The notes under the pieces: model-generated
What the model saw: only the letters and a program-made list of their open reading frames with translations
Told to the model about the DNA's origin: nothing
Database searches by the model: none
Shown: positions 43,293 to 52,449 of the stretch, piece after piece
How positions within the stretch are numbered: the stretch's first letter is position 1
How the letters are laid out: each line of letters starts with the position of its first letter
Source: Phycisphaerae bacterium
GTDB lineage: Bacteria; Planctomycetota; Phycisphaerae; Sedimentisphaerales; Anaerobacaceae
Direction: 5' to 3'
Assembly: GCA_012744475.1 (NCBI GenBank)
Contig: JAAYBV010000074.1
Location: 1 to 64,000, forward strand
Length of the DNA stretch: 64,000 nt
Position numbers and translations under genes: made by a program

Positions 43293-45014
43293 CTACACCA
43301 GCATGTCGATGCGGTCCTGCGCGTCTTGGGCCTGGAGTTCGTCACGTCCGGCTCGGTTCTGCTGGAATCCCATCTGTGCAGACCAGTTCATTGCGGAGGC
43401 GTTCTGAGAGCGGTATCCCTGCTGGTCTGAATGAGATTGATGCTGCTGCGCCCAGGCGTCCTGCTGTGACTGTTCCCTGCCGACGCCCCTGTCGGGCTGA
43501 TCAGAAACGACGACCTCAAGCCGCCGGACCTGAACGCCGGCATCCTGCAAACCCCTCAGCACCTGGGGCAGCGCCTGCTCGATCTCCCGGCGCGTTTCAT
43601 CCCGGCTGACCTCCAGGAATCCGCGGATTTGATCGCCCTGTTCGCTGAGACGCACCAGAACGCTACCGAGTTCCGGCGGGTCCAGCCGGATCTGCACCTG
43701 CTTGTCCGCGCGAGCCAGGGAGGCATGAACTGAGCTGAGAATCTGTTCTCCGACGTCCTGGACCGGGCTTCTTGTCGTCGTTGCGGCGCCAAGACTGGCC
43801 GAGCCGGGCGCCTGCGCCGACATTCGAGCGGAAGCATCCGCGGTCTGGTTCTCGACAGCAGCGGTCAACTCCGCCTGAGGTTGCGCCAGGTTCTTGAAGC
43901 CCGGGACAAGTGCCTGCTTGTCCTGTTCCGGCGTCGCCACAACCTGGACGCCACCCTGAGAAGCCGTCCTGTGGTCCTGCTGTGAAGAGGACTGTCCGTC
44001 CTCCCGAGGCATGTCGTCCGAAGTGCGCTCGGGCGTCTGCGATCCGCGGGATGCGATCGCGGCCTTGTCGAGGCCAGACTCCTTCGGGCCTTCTGAAGCA
44101 ATCTGAACCTCAGATCGGGTTTGTCCCTGCGGCTTGGCCGCCGCTTCACCGGTGGCCGCCACAGGTGTATCGGTGACCTCCGCATTCGAACCGGCAGCCT
44201 TCGCTTGCGCATCCGCCACTTCGCCGGTCTGTTCCTTCACGACCACGGTCGTCGCATCTGCCCCGACCGTTCTGGTTCCTTCGAAAACTGCCGGATGCCC
44301 TGACTGGACCCCGGCATTATCGGACGCATTGTCCGTCGGCTGGTCTGAGACCGACACTCTTGCCGACACCTCCACACTGCCCTTGGCCACGGAAGCCACG
44401 ACCTCGGACTGGAGAGAGTGTTGGCGTCCCTCGTCCGTCTGCGTCACGGCACCGGCCTGGACCTGGCTGAATGCCCCGCCGTCACCGGTGCCGGCTTGTG
44501 CAACCATATTCAGCGATTGACGCGTGGATGCAAGGGAAACGTCGGTGGTCACCTCGGCTTCCATGCCCATGACGACCTCGACTTCGCCGGTGGTTGAGAC
44601 ACCTGCAACACCATCGGCGTCCGACGGCAATGCCGCGAGGGTCGCTTCGCTGTGCCGCGCGACCTCGCCTGTCGGCGACGCCACCTCCAGCGGAACCGTC
44701 TCTTCTTCCGCTGGTGCGGTGGCATCATCATCAAGAGATTTCTGTCGTGGGCCGTCGCCGGACGCACAGAACTCCTTCGGATCGGTCTGGCGCTCTGCCA
44801 CCTCCGGCTCTTCCAGATGCTTCGGCTTTTCAATATCGGAAACCTGTTCGTTATTGGACCTTATCTCCTCTCGGAGTCTTGCCAGCGGGGCCGTCTCGGC
44901 GAAGAGCGGATGGGCCCCCTTGCTCTTTGGCTGGAACGCATGGGAGCAACTGGCCCCCGCCTCACCGCCTGTGCCAACGAACAGCTTGCTGATCACCGTC
45001 GCTACATCGCTCAT
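43293..45014 (-). CDS. fliK: Flagellar hook-length control protein FliK
   Basis: 573 residues from ATG 45014 (TAGGA, spacing 8). The first 420 residues are low-complexity and rich in Ala, Thr, Glu and Gln, as expected of the FliK ruler region. The C-terminal domain contains VQIRLDPPELGSVLVRLSEQ, GFLEVSRDETRREIEQALPQ and LRGLQDAGVQVRRLEVVVSD, the substrate-switch part that binds FlhB. It is secreted and tells the export gate to change from hook to filament proteins. Divergent from the flgB operon. Confidence 0.88.
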   Translation of the reverse strand: MSDVATVISKLFVGTGGEAGASCSHAFQPKSKGAHPLFAETAPLARLREEIRSNNEQVSDIEKPKHLEEPEVAERQTDPKEFCASGDGPRQKSLDDDATAPAEEETVPLEVASPTGEVARHSEATLAALPSDADGVAGVSTTGEVEVVMGMEAEVTTDVSLASTRQSLNMVAQAGTGDGGAFSQVQAGAVTQTDEGRQHSLQSEVVASVAKGSVEVSARVSVSDQPTDNASDNAGVQSGHPAVFEGTRTVGADATTVVVKEQTGEVADAQAKAAGSNAEVTDTPVAATGEAAAKPQGQTRSEVQIASEGPKESGLDKAAIASRGSQTPERTSDDMPREDGQSSSQQDHRTASQGGVQVVATPEQDKQALVPGFKNLAQPQAELTAAVENQTADASARMSAQAPGSASLGAATTTRSPVQDVGEQILSSVHASLARADKQVQIRLDPPELGSVLVRLSEQGDQIRGFLEVSRDETRREIEQALPQVLRGLQDAGVQVRRLEVVVSDQPDRGVGREQSQQDAWAQQHQSHSDQQGYRSQNASAMNWSAQMGFQQNRAGRDELQAQDAQDRIDMLV

Positions 45015-45465
45015 GCACTGGTTCCTAAACGACAACAGATGAACATGATCCCACCGTAGCAAGCGGTGTGCCAGCAGCAACTTCGATGCGACAGTGTCGG
45101 TTTAAGGCCTTTACGGACAAGACTTTGCGCCTCGCATTCCGATGCAGCGGCGATGCAATTGCCGCATTGACCGGTCATTCGCCGGAGGAATGTTCCGCAA
45201 CCGGGAGGTCTTTTCCGCCCCTCGACGCGACGACCCGGGCCGCCTCATGCGCCGCGATGCGCGTCAAATTACCCAACCGTGTGTATAGAATCCTGACACC
45301 CCAGAAAAGAGCCCCAAAGACGCCGACAGCCCCGATTCTCCTTCCTCGCGGGTCTTCCGCAACGCCCGCAACGACCTTCCGCACAGACGCCCACGGCCTG
45401 GCACGGTTATTGCACACCATGTTCCCGTCAAAGAATGTTCGTTCGTGAACAGAAGGGTGCAAACG
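45015..45465. other. Divergent gap between fliK and flgB
   Basis: 451 bases with no gene. It holds the sigma54 promoter at 45399-45414. No promoter for fliK was recognised. Confidence 0.5.
45399..45414 (+). promoter_or_regulatory. Sigma54 promoter of the flgB-flhB operon
   Basis: TGGCACG (45399-45405), 4 bases, TTGCA (45410-45414). All 12 fixed positions of the consensus TGGCACG-N4-TTGCW match, with GG and GC ten bases apart. Transcription should start near 45425, 40 bases before flgB. Such promoters need an activator of the FlrC/NtrC type. Confidence 0.9.
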
Positions 45466-45828
45466 ATGACGCAGTCGAACAATATCGTGGACCTGCTGGA
45501 AGCCGGGATCAAAGCGGAAGGGCTCCGACAGAGGACGATCGCCAGCAACATGGCCAATATCGAGACGCCGAGGTACCGGCGAATCGATGTCAAATTCGAC
45601 GAGTTGCTGGCCAAGGCCCTGCAGTCGTCGCGTGCGGTCGATCTCGACAAGGTCGAACCGGAGATCTACGAACCCCGGAACACCTCGATCCGCGATAACG
45701 GAAACGACGTCAGCATGGAGGCCGAGGTCGGAAGCCTCGTGAAGAACTCCCTGCGTCACACCGCCTATGTCAGGCTCATGCAGAAGAAGTTCACTCAGAT
45801 CGAGGCGGCCATTCGCGTCGGCGGCTGA
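45466..45828 (+). CDS. flgB: Flagellar proximal rod protein FlgB
   Basis: 120 residues. ATG 45466 has AAGGG 8 bases before it; GTG 45445 is rejected. VDLLEAGIKAEGLRQRTIAS, NMANIETPRYRRIDVKFDEL are the rod-protein N-terminal pattern, and the C-terminal helix FTQIEAAIRVGG closes it. Forms the base of the rod with FlgC and FliE. Confidence 0.93.
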   Translation: MTQSNNIVDLLEAGIKAEGLRQRTIASNMANIETPRYRRIDVKFDELLAKALQSSRAVDLDKVEPEIYEPRNTSIRDNGNDVSMEAEVGSLVKNSLRHTAYVRLMQKKFTQIEAAIRVGG

Positions 45829-45892
45829 AAGAAACGCCGTCACCCGGCCGCAGGCACAACGCTCCGAGTGAATTGAGAAAGGATTCGTCACT

Positions 45893-46306
45893 ATGCGAGT
45901 AGACAGCACGTTCGGTCCTGTCGATATCGCCGTCTCGGGCATGCGGGCCCAGAACACGCAGATGGAGCTCATCTCGTCGAACATCGCCAATGCTCGGACG
46001 ATCGACAACGGACAGGGCCAGCCGTACCGCCGGCTCGAGGCGTTCTTTCGCACCGAGAATCAGGACGAAGAAGGCATCGGCGGCGTCGGGATCGACAGCA
46101 TCGCCCAGGACATGAGCGCCCTGGAGAAGATCTTCGATCCGGGCAACCCCAAGGCGGACGCGGGGGGCTATGTCAGCATGCCGAACGTCCAGTTGCCGAT
46201 CGAAATGATGAACCTTTCAACCGCCACGCGGGCGTATCAGGCCAACGCGGCCATTCTGAAACGCTATCAGAAGATGGTCGAAACCACCCTGGAATTACTC
46301 CGGTAA
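45893..46306 (+). CDS. flgC: Flagellar proximal rod protein FlgC
   Basis: 137 residues, AAAGGA 9 bases before the start. DIAVSGMRAQNTQMELISSN, IANARTIDNGQGQPYRRLEA and the C-terminal EMMNLSTATRAYQANAAILK match FlgC. Exported rod component that assembles directly above the MS-ring. Confidence 0.95.
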   Translation: MRVDSTFGPVDIAVSGMRAQNTQMELISSNIANARTIDNGQGQPYRRLEAFFRTENQDEEGIGGVGIDSIAQDMSALEKIFDPGNPKADAGGYVSMPNVQLPIEMMNLSTATRAYQANAAILKRYQKMVETTLELLR

Positions 46307-46321
46307 CAGAAGGATAGCCAA

Positions 46322-46636
46322 ATGATCGATTTCAATCCGAATGTGAATTCCCTCTTGCCGAACACCAGGCCCTCCCTGCCGCCGACCGAGGGTCCCGGCG
46401 GGGCCAAAACCGACTTTTCGCAGGCAGTCAAGGCCCTCGACAAGTACGTCTCGCAGGTGGACGATCTCCAGCAAACCTCCGATGCCTCCATCCAGGACCT
46501 GCTGACCGGCAAGAACAACGACATCACGGCGGTCGTTTCCAGCGTCGCCAAGGCGGACGTCAGCTTCAAAGTCCTGGTCGGCGTGCGAAACAAACTCATC
46601 GAGGCCTACAAGCAAACGATGAGCATGCCGCTGTAG
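46322..46636 (+). CDS. fliE: Flagellar MS-ring/rod adaptor FliE
   Basis: 104 residues, AAGG before the start. The C-terminal half VAKADVSFKVLVGVRNKLIE, AYKQTMSMPL is the conserved FliE signature, with the family ending in a short hydrophobic tail. Its N-terminus is Pro-rich and variable. Joins FliF to the rod. Confidence 0.92.
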   Translation: MIDFNPNVNSLLPNTRPSLPPTEGPGGAKTDFSQAVKALDKYVSQVDDLQQTSDASIQDLLTGKNNDITAVVSSVAKADVSFKVLVGVRNKLIEAYKQTMSMPL

Positions 46637-46715
46637 GCCCGGCGAATCTCGGGCGCCGTGGTGGCGCCCTGCGACGCGTCTTGAGAACGCGCGGTAGCGC
46701 GGGTTCAGAGGCTCG

Positions 46716-48215
46716 ATGGAACTTCTTCACAAGATAGCCTTGGTCTGGCAGAAGATCAGCCTGATACAAAGGGCTTTGTTGGCCGCCGTGCTGGTGGCCT
46801 CGGCCATCATCGGGTCGCTTCTGGTCCATTGGGCGCGTCGACCCGACATGCGGATGCTGTACCAGGAGCTGACACCGGGCGAGGCCGCCCGGATCACCGA
46901 CAAGATCGCGGAGAAGGAAATTGTCTACCAACTGCGGGACGGGGGCACGACGATCTACGTCCCCCAGGAGCACGTCTATCAGCTTCGGCTGGACCTGGCC
47001 AAGGAAGGACTGCCGGCCGGGGAGCAGAGCGGCTACAAGCTCTTCGACGACGAGAAGATCGGCGTAAGCCCCTTTGTCCAGAACGTCAATCTCAGCCGGG
47101 CCTTGCAGGACGAGCTGGCCAAGAGCATCCAGATGATCGACGGCGTCGCCCACGCCAGGGTCCATATCGTCAATCCCGAGCAGAATCTGTTCGCCTCGGA
47201 AGAAGGCCGGACCTCCGCCTCCGTCGTTCTGCGTCTGAAGCCCGGTTACCGGCTCAGCGGCGTCAACATCGCCGCCATCACGCACATGGTTTCCGGAAGC
47301 GTCAAGGGCCTCAAGTCCGAAGACGTCACCGTCATCGACAGCCAGGGCAATCTCCTTTCCAGTCAGAGCGATCCAACACTGGCCACCGGCGCCGGCACCG
47401 TCCACGACTACAAAGAGCGCGTCGAACAGGGCCTCGTCAAGAAGGCCGAAGACATGCTCACGATGGTCCTGGGACCGGGCCGCGCCACGGTGCGCGTCAG
47501 CGCCGTGGTCGATATGAACAGCGTCAGCACCGTCACGGAGATCTATGATCCGTCGGCCAAGGTGGCCACCAAGGAGGAGATCACCAACAACTCGGAAACC
47601 GGCGCCGGCAACGCCGGACAACAGGCCGCCGCCGGCAGCACCAAGAAGGACGAGTCCATCGTCACCGAGTATCAGGTCGGAAAGACCGTCAAGCAGCAGA
47701 TCATCCTCCCGGGAGAGATCCGCTCGCTCTCCGTGGCCGCCTTCGTGGATCTGTACGTACGCGATGCAAACGACGCCACCACGGCCGCCCAACCCGCTCT
47801 GATCATGGAGGTGGCCGAGGTCGAGCAGATCATCCGCACGGCCCTGGGCCTGAAGGAGAACGATTCACTCAAGGTCGTCAACGCACGATTCCGCCAGCCG
47901 ACTGCGTCCCTGATCGAGGACGAACCGACGGCCTGGCCACGCTATCTGGCGCTGGCCCGCCATCTGTCGCTGGGGATCATGGCGGTCTGCGCCCTGATCG
48001 TCTTGCGAATCTTCAGCCGCGCCAGAAGCAAAGCGGTCGCCGCCGGCCAGACCCGGCAGCTGGCCGAGGGCGGGAGCACCGGAGGCGGTCTGCTGCCCCA
48101 GGGCAGTCCCGTGGCCGAGCCTGTCTTGCTGCGCCGCCAGATCACCCATGCCCTGAGAAACAACCCGGACCAAGTCCGAGAGATGTTCCTGAACTGGATC
48201 GAAGAGAAGGAGTGA
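46716..48215 (+). CDS. fliF: Flagellar MS-ring protein FliF
   Basis: 499 residues. First membrane helix at residues 18-36 (LLAAVLVASAIIGSLLVHWA), then the secretin-like ring-building motifs with LFDDEKIGVSPFVQNVNLSR, LQDELAKSIQMIDGVAHARV and ISHMVSG-like VNIAAITHMVSGSVKGLKSE. A second helix near residue 415 and a cytoplasmic tail that binds FliG (EMFLNWIEEKE). It makes the ring in the inner membrane on which the flagellum is built. Confidence 0.95.
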   Translation: MELLHKIALVWQKISLIQRALLAAVLVASAIIGSLLVHWARRPDMRMLYQELTPGEAARITDKIAEKEIVYQLRDGGTTIYVPQEHVYQLRLDLAKEGLPAGEQSGYKLFDDEKIGVSPFVQNVNLSRALQDELAKSIQMIDGVAHARVHIVNPEQNLFASEEGRTSASVVLRLKPGYRLSGVNIAAITHMVSGSVKGLKSEDVTVIDSQGNLLSSQSDPTLATGAGTVHDYKERVEQGLVKKAEDMLTMVLGPGRATVRVSAVVDMNSVSTVTEIYDPSAKVATKEEITNNSETGAGNAGQQAAAGSTKKDESIVTEYQVGKTVKQQIILPGEIRSLSVAAFVDLYVRDANDATTAAQPALIMEVAEVEQIIRTALGLKENDSLKVVNARFRQPTASLIEDEPTAWPRYLALARHLSLGIMAVCALIVLRIFSRARSKAVAAGQTRQLAEGGSTGGGLLPQGSPVAEPVLLRRQITHALRNNPDQVREMFLNWIEEKE

Positions 48216-48223
48216 CGAAAGAC

Positions 48224-49228
48224 GTGGCACTGACCGGAAAACAAAAGGCCGCCCTGCTCCTGACCAGTCTCGATGCGGCCACCGCCGCGGAGCTGCTCAA
48301 GGGCGTGGATCCCCGGATGGTTCGGGAGCTGGCCGTCGAGCTGAGCTACCTCGACGCCTCCGGCCACCGGAATGCCAAGCAGGCCGCCGAGGTCGCCCGG
48401 CAATTCTGCCAATCGCTGGGAAGTGAATCGGGATTTCAGTTCAAGAACTTCCTGCGCGAGGTCCTCAAGAACACAGTAGGCGAGGACAAGGCCAAGCAGG
48501 TGCAGCAGGAGATCCAGGATCTGCTTCAGAAGCGCGATCCATTCATGACCATCCGTTCGGCGGACCAACGGAAACTGGCGACCGTCATGGAGACCGAGCA
48601 TCCGCAGGCGGTCGCGGTAGTCCTGTCGGAACTGCCTCCGAAGAAAGGCTCGGAAATCCTCGGGCTGCTGGGCGAGGGACTGCGGGTCAGCGCGATCAGC
48701 CGCATGACCGCCATCGGCTCGGTGACTCCCGAGGCCAAGGCGAGAATCGCCCAGATGGTGCGCAAGCGTCTGGAAGCCCTGGGCTCGACCCAGCAGATTG
48801 CCGGCGCCGTGCAGGCCCATCCGGAGGAATCGCTTCGCAAGGTGGCGGTCCTCGTGCGGAACCTGGACAAGGAGGTCCGCGACGGCGTCCTCGAGGCCAT
48901 CCAGCAGAAGGACAGCGAGGCCGGCGAAAAGGTGATGAATCTCATGGTCACATGGGACGACATCCCCCAGATCGGCGGCCGCTCCCTCCAGCAGGCCTTG
49001 CGCGGCGTCGACGAACGACAACTGGCGCTGGCCCTGCACGAGGTCCCTGAGGAGATTGCCCAGGCAATCAAGTCCAATATCTCCGAACGTGCGGCGGCCA
49101 TGGTGAGCGAAGAAGCGTCCCTGATGTCGGCGCCGAAGAAGGAAGACATTCGCCAGGCGCGCGACAAGATCGTCGAGGGGTTGCGGGAGCTCAACCGCAA
49201 CGGTGAACTGACTTTCGTGGAAGAGTAG
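48224..49228 (+). CDS. fliG: Flagellar motor switch protein FliG
   Basis: 334 residues. GTG 48224 is placed 11 bases after AAGGAG; GTG 48212, which overlaps the fliF stop, is a close alternative. Motifs: LTGKQKAALLLTSLDAATAA, EHPQAVAVVLSELPPKKGSE (middle domain) and the charged torque helix region LMVTWDDIPQIGGRSLQQAL. FliG links FliF to the stators and carries the torque residues. FliM and FliN, its usual partners, are not in the window. Confidence 0.95.
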   Translation: MALTGKQKAALLLTSLDAATAAELLKGVDPRMVRELAVELSYLDASGHRNAKQAAEVARQFCQSLGSESGFQFKNFLREVLKNTVGEDKAKQVQQEIQDLLQKRDPFMTIRSADQRKLATVMETEHPQAVAVVLSELPPKKGSEILGLLGEGLRVSAISRMTAIGSVTPEAKARIAQMVRKRLEALGSTQQIAGAVQAHPEESLRKVAVLVRNLDKEVRDGVLEAIQQKDSEAGEKVMNLMVTWDDIPQIGGRSLQQALRGVDERQLALALHEVPEEIAQAIKSNISERAAAMVSEEASLMSAPKKEDIRQARDKIVEGLRELNRNGELTFVEE

Positions 49229-49232
49229 GATC

Positions 49233-49835
49233 ATGTCCGAGGCACTGACGCTCAATCTGCCCCGACCTGTCGCAGGCCTTCGCGTCGTCGAAGAGCCGGG
49301 GCGGGCGGTCTTGCCCCCGGACCCGTCGATGAACGCCGAGGCCCAATCGCAAATACCCCTCGCCGCGCCGACCGACGTACTTCGCGAAGCGGAGGCGCTC
49401 CAACAGCAGAAGAAGAGCCTCGCACAACTGGGTGAGACCATCAACACCCTGGCTGCCAGGCTGAACGACCTGCATCAGCAGACCGTCGAGCGCCATCGGG
49501 CCGACATCGCCAGGCTGGCGGTCGAGATCGCCAGGAAGATCCTGACGCGCAAGATCGACCAGGGTGAATACGACATCCAGACGATCATCGAGGAGGCGCT
49601 GAAGTGCGCCCCGGCCCGCCAGAACCTCGTGGTGCGCGTGAACCCGGAGGATCTGGCGACCTGCCAGCAGTTCCAGCGGGAAAACCCCGGCACGCAGTTT
49701 GCGGAACTGGATCTGGTCGCCGACTGGGGCATCGCGCGCGCCGACTGTCTGGTAGAGACCCCGAAGGGCATCGTCAAGTCGTTCGTCGAGGAGCACCTCG
49801 CGCGGATTGGCGAAGCCCTGGAGAAAGCGCAGTAG
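49233..49835 (+). CDS. fliH: Flagellar export ATPase regulator FliH
   Basis: 200 residues. A coiled-coil (LREAEALQQQKKSLAQLGET) precedes the C-terminal FliH/YscL domain with VEIARKILTRKIDQGEYDI, NLVVRVNPEDLATCQQFQRE and ADCLVETPKGIVKSFVEEHL. It binds and restrains the ATPase FliI, encoded next, 3 bases later. Confidence 0.9.
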   Translation: MSEALTLNLPRPVAGLRVVEEPGRAVLPPDPSMNAEAQSQIPLAAPTDVLREAEALQQQKKSLAQLGETINTLAARLNDLHQQTVERHRADIARLAVEIARKILTRKIDQGEYDIQTIIEEALKCAPARQNLVVRVNPEDLATCQQFQRENPGTQFAELDLVADWGIARADCLVETPKGIVKSFVEEHLARIGEALEKAQ

Positions 49836-49838
49836 TCT

Positions 49839-51203
49839 ATGATCGACTCCAATTGCCCGACCATCGATTTCGACAAGTACCGCTCGGCCCTGGAGACGGT
49901 GGACCTGGTGGATTGCCAGGGCTACGTCGTACGCGTTTCCGGCTCGACCATCGAGTCGGCCGGTCCGTCTGTCGGCCTCGGGGAGTTGTGCGGAATCCAC
50001 ATCGGCACCGACCGGCGGGTCCTGGCCGAGGTGGTCGGCTTCCGTCACGACCACGTGATTCTGCTGCCGCTGGAACACATCGAGGGCGTCTGCCCCGGCG
50101 ACGTCGTGACGGCCCGGACCACGCCCCGTCACATCATGCTCAGTCCGAAGGTCCTCGGACGCGTTCTGAACGGCCTGGGCGAGCCGATCGACAACAAAGG
50201 GCCTCTGCTCGGAGACGAGAAGAGGCCGCTGGACGTCAGCAGCCCGCCGCCGTTGAGCCGCGAGAAAATCACCAGGCCGCTGGCGTTGGGCATCCGTTCG
50301 ATCGACGGTATTCTGACCTGTGGCCAGGGCCAGCGCGTCGGAATCTTCGCCGGCAGCGGCGTCGGCAAGAGCGTCCTGCTGGGTGACATCGCCAACGGCA
50401 GCGACGCCGCGGTCAACGTCGTCGCCCTGATCGGCGAGCGTGGCCGCGAAGTACGTGAGTTTCTGGAAGAAAACCTTGGTCCCGAGGGTCTGGCTCGCAG
50501 CGTGGTCGTAGTGGCCACGTCGGATGCGCCGCCCATTCAGCGGGTCAAGGCCGCCTTCGTGGCGGTGACCGTTGCGGAGTACTTCCGGGACAAGGCCAAG
50601 AACGTCCTGTTCATGATGGATTCGTTGACCCGGTTTGCCCAGGCGCAGCGAGAGATCGGTCTGGCCGCCGGAGAACCTCCTGCGACGAAGGGGTATTGCC
50701 CGAGTGTCTTCAGCCTGATGCCCCGGCTGATCGAACGTCTGGGCTGCGCCGGCATCGGCAGCATCACCGGTATCCTGACGGTGCTGGTGGAAAATGACGA
50801 TTTGACCGATCCGGTGGCCGACAGCGCGCGAAGCCTGCTGGACGGGCACATCGTCCTGTCGCGAAAGCTGGCCAGTCGCGGCCACTATCCGGCGGTGGAC
50901 ATCTCGCAGAGTGTCAGCCGGCTGATGCCGGCGGTGGTCAGCGACGAACATCGCACGGCCGCCCAAAAACTGCGGGAGATCCATGCGACGTACGCCGATG
51001 CGGAAGACTTGATCAACATCGGAGCCTTCTCGCGGGGAAGCAACCGGCGCATCGACGGCGCAATCAGTCTGATCGACCGCATCAACGAGTTCCTCGTGCA
51101 ACCGGTGCGTCAGAGGACCCCCTTCGAGGAGACCGTTCAGCGGCTGACGGAAATCCAGCGCGTCTGGGACCAGTTGCTCAGTCTCGACAAGGCTCGGACG
51201 TAA
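49839..51203 (+). CDS. fliI: Flagellum-specific ATPase FliI
   Basis: 454 residues. Walker A is GIFAGSGVGKSVLLGDIA near residues 170-187, with NVVALIGERGREVREFLEEN, the Walker B segment NVLFMMDSLTRFAQAQREIG and ISQSVSRLMPAVVSDEH. These are the marks of the F1-beta-like hexameric ATPase of type III export, energising or assisting substrate unfolding at the base of the flagellum. Confidence 0.95.
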   Translation: MIDSNCPTIDFDKYRSALETVDLVDCQGYVVRVSGSTIESAGPSVGLGELCGIHIGTDRRVLAEVVGFRHDHVILLPLEHIEGVCPGDVVTARTTPRHIMLSPKVLGRVLNGLGEPIDNKGPLLGDEKRPLDVSSPPPLSREKITRPLALGIRSIDGILTCGQGQRVGIFAGSGVGKSVLLGDIANGSDAAVNVVALIGERGREVREFLEENLGPEGLARSVVVVATSDAPPIQRVKAAFVAVTVAEYFRDKAKNVLFMMDSLTRFAQAQREIGLAAGEPPATKGYCPSVFSLMPRLIERLGCAGIGSITGILTVLVENDDLTDPVADSARSLLDGHIVLSRKLASRGHYPAVDISQSVSRLMPAVVSDEHRTAAQKLREIHATYADAEDLINIGAFSRGSNRRIDGAISLIDRINEFLVQPVRQRTPFEETVQRLTEIQRVWDQLLSLDKART

Positions 51204-51216
51204 GGCGGATACGGCT

Positions 51217-51729
51217 ATGAGACGATTCGCATGGCGCCTCCAGAGAGTATTGGACATCCGGACCAAGGAAGAGCAGCTCAAACGCATGGAGCTGTTTCGC
51301 CTGACCGAAACCCTGGCCATCAAGCGAAGCGAGCTGCTCACGCGCCAGCGCATCCTGCGGGAGATCATGGCGGAGATCACGCAGGATCGGTCGCCCGGAC
51401 GTCTGGGGACCCAGGAGTTCTTCCTGAGGAACGCCGACCGGGACGATCGGATCATCCGAACGCTGAAAGACGAGATCCGCGACCTGGAGGTCCGGCAGAA
51501 GGAGAAGACCGCCGAGGTTCTGGCGGCCAAGAGATTCAAGGAAGGCCTGGAGAAACTGCGGGCCGAAGCCAAGGCACGCTTCCTCGAAGAGCAGGAGAGA
51601 CTCGAACAGAAAGAGATGGATGACCGAACGACCATCAGCTTCGCACGAAGACAGTCCGATGCTCTGATGCCGCATGCGGTCTCGTCGCACGCGCATCCCG
51701 TGGATACCAGTTGGGAGCATACACCGTGA
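51217..51729 (+). CDS. fliJ: Flagellar protein FliJ
   Basis: 170 residues. RFAWRLQRVLDIRTKEEQLK followed by a long charged coiled-coil through about residue 140 (EIRDLEVRQKEKTAEVLAAK, KLRAEAKARFLEEQERLEQK) is the FliJ pattern, an export chaperone stalk inside the FliI ring. The tail after residue 148 is not conserved. Overlaps the next start by four bases (GTGA). Confidence 0.85.
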   Translation: MRRFAWRLQRVLDIRTKEEQLKRMELFRLTETLAIKRSELLTRQRILREIMAEITQDRSPGRLGTQEFFLRNADRDDRIIRTLKDEIRDLEVRQKEKTAEVLAAKRFKEGLEKLRAEAKARFLEEQERLEQKEMDDRTTISFARRQSDALMPHAVSSHAHPVDTSWEHTP

Positions 51730-52445
51730 GCAAGAAACTTCTGATAATCACTGTGGCCGCGGGATTGGTCAGCTTCCTCGGGGCCTTCGGCACCGCCTGG
51801 CTCACCAAGCCGGCCGCCGTCCAGGGCGCGGCGCCGGAGGAACCGGCTTCCGCCGCCAGCCAGGTCCCGTCGCCGGCAAAGACCGCACCGACGGTCCTGG
51901 CGACCGCGCTGACCCCGGCCGACGACAGCACCAATACCCGCGCGATGACGGAGGAGCAGCTCAAGGAACTGATCTTCGAGGTGCGCGAGAAGATCGAGGA
52001 ATACAACACGAAGATCCAGAGTCTCGACAAGGAAAGGCAGCGTCTGGCCATCGCCCAGCAGACCCTCCAGAAGGATGTCGCGGAACTGAACAACCTGCGG
52101 GTGGACCTGGCGGCCACCGTTGCGAATCTCCGGAACGAACGGGACATGCTCCAGAAGACACGCGTGGAAGTCGACCAGGCGGAGAAGGCGAACCTGCTGG
52201 CCATCGCGGCCGCCTACGACAAGATGGACCCCGCGCGCGCCAGCGAAATTCTCAGCAACATGGCCATGACGCAATCGACGAGCGGCGGAGCCGCACGCAA
52301 CACCAACATCGACGACGCCGTCAAGATCCTCTTCTTCATGCAGGATCGAACCAAGGCGAAGGTGCTGGCCGAACTGGCGACGAGCGAGCCGGCCCTGGCC
52401 GCCTTGTTGTGTCAGAAACTCAAACAGGTTCAGGAAGGAAAATAA
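51726..52445 (+). CDS. MotE-like coiled-coil protein of the flagellar operon
   Basis: 239 residues from GTG 51726, overlapping the fliJ stop; GGGAG lies 8 bases upstream. One N-terminal helix (LLIITVAAGLVSFLGAFGTA), a Pro/Ala-rich linker, a coiled-coil (EVREKIEEYNTKIQSLDKER) and a C-terminal MgtE-N-like unit (YDKMDPARASEILSNMAMTQ, AVKILFFMQDRTKAKVLAEL). This is the build of MotE/FlbB proteins, which help localise or gate stators. The position before motA supports that. Confidence 0.75.
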   Translation: MSKKLLIITVAAGLVSFLGAFGTAWLTKPAAVQGAAPEEPASAASQVPSPAKTAPTVLATALTPADDSTNTRAMTEEQLKELIFEVREKIEEYNTKIQSLDKERQRLAIAQQTLQKDVAELNNLRVDLAATVANLRNERDMLQKTRVEVDQAEKANLLAIAAAYDKMDPARASEILSNMAMTQSTSGGAARNTNIDDAVKILFFMQDRTKAKVLAELATSEPALAALLCQKLKQVQEGK

Positions 52446-52449
52446 TCGC

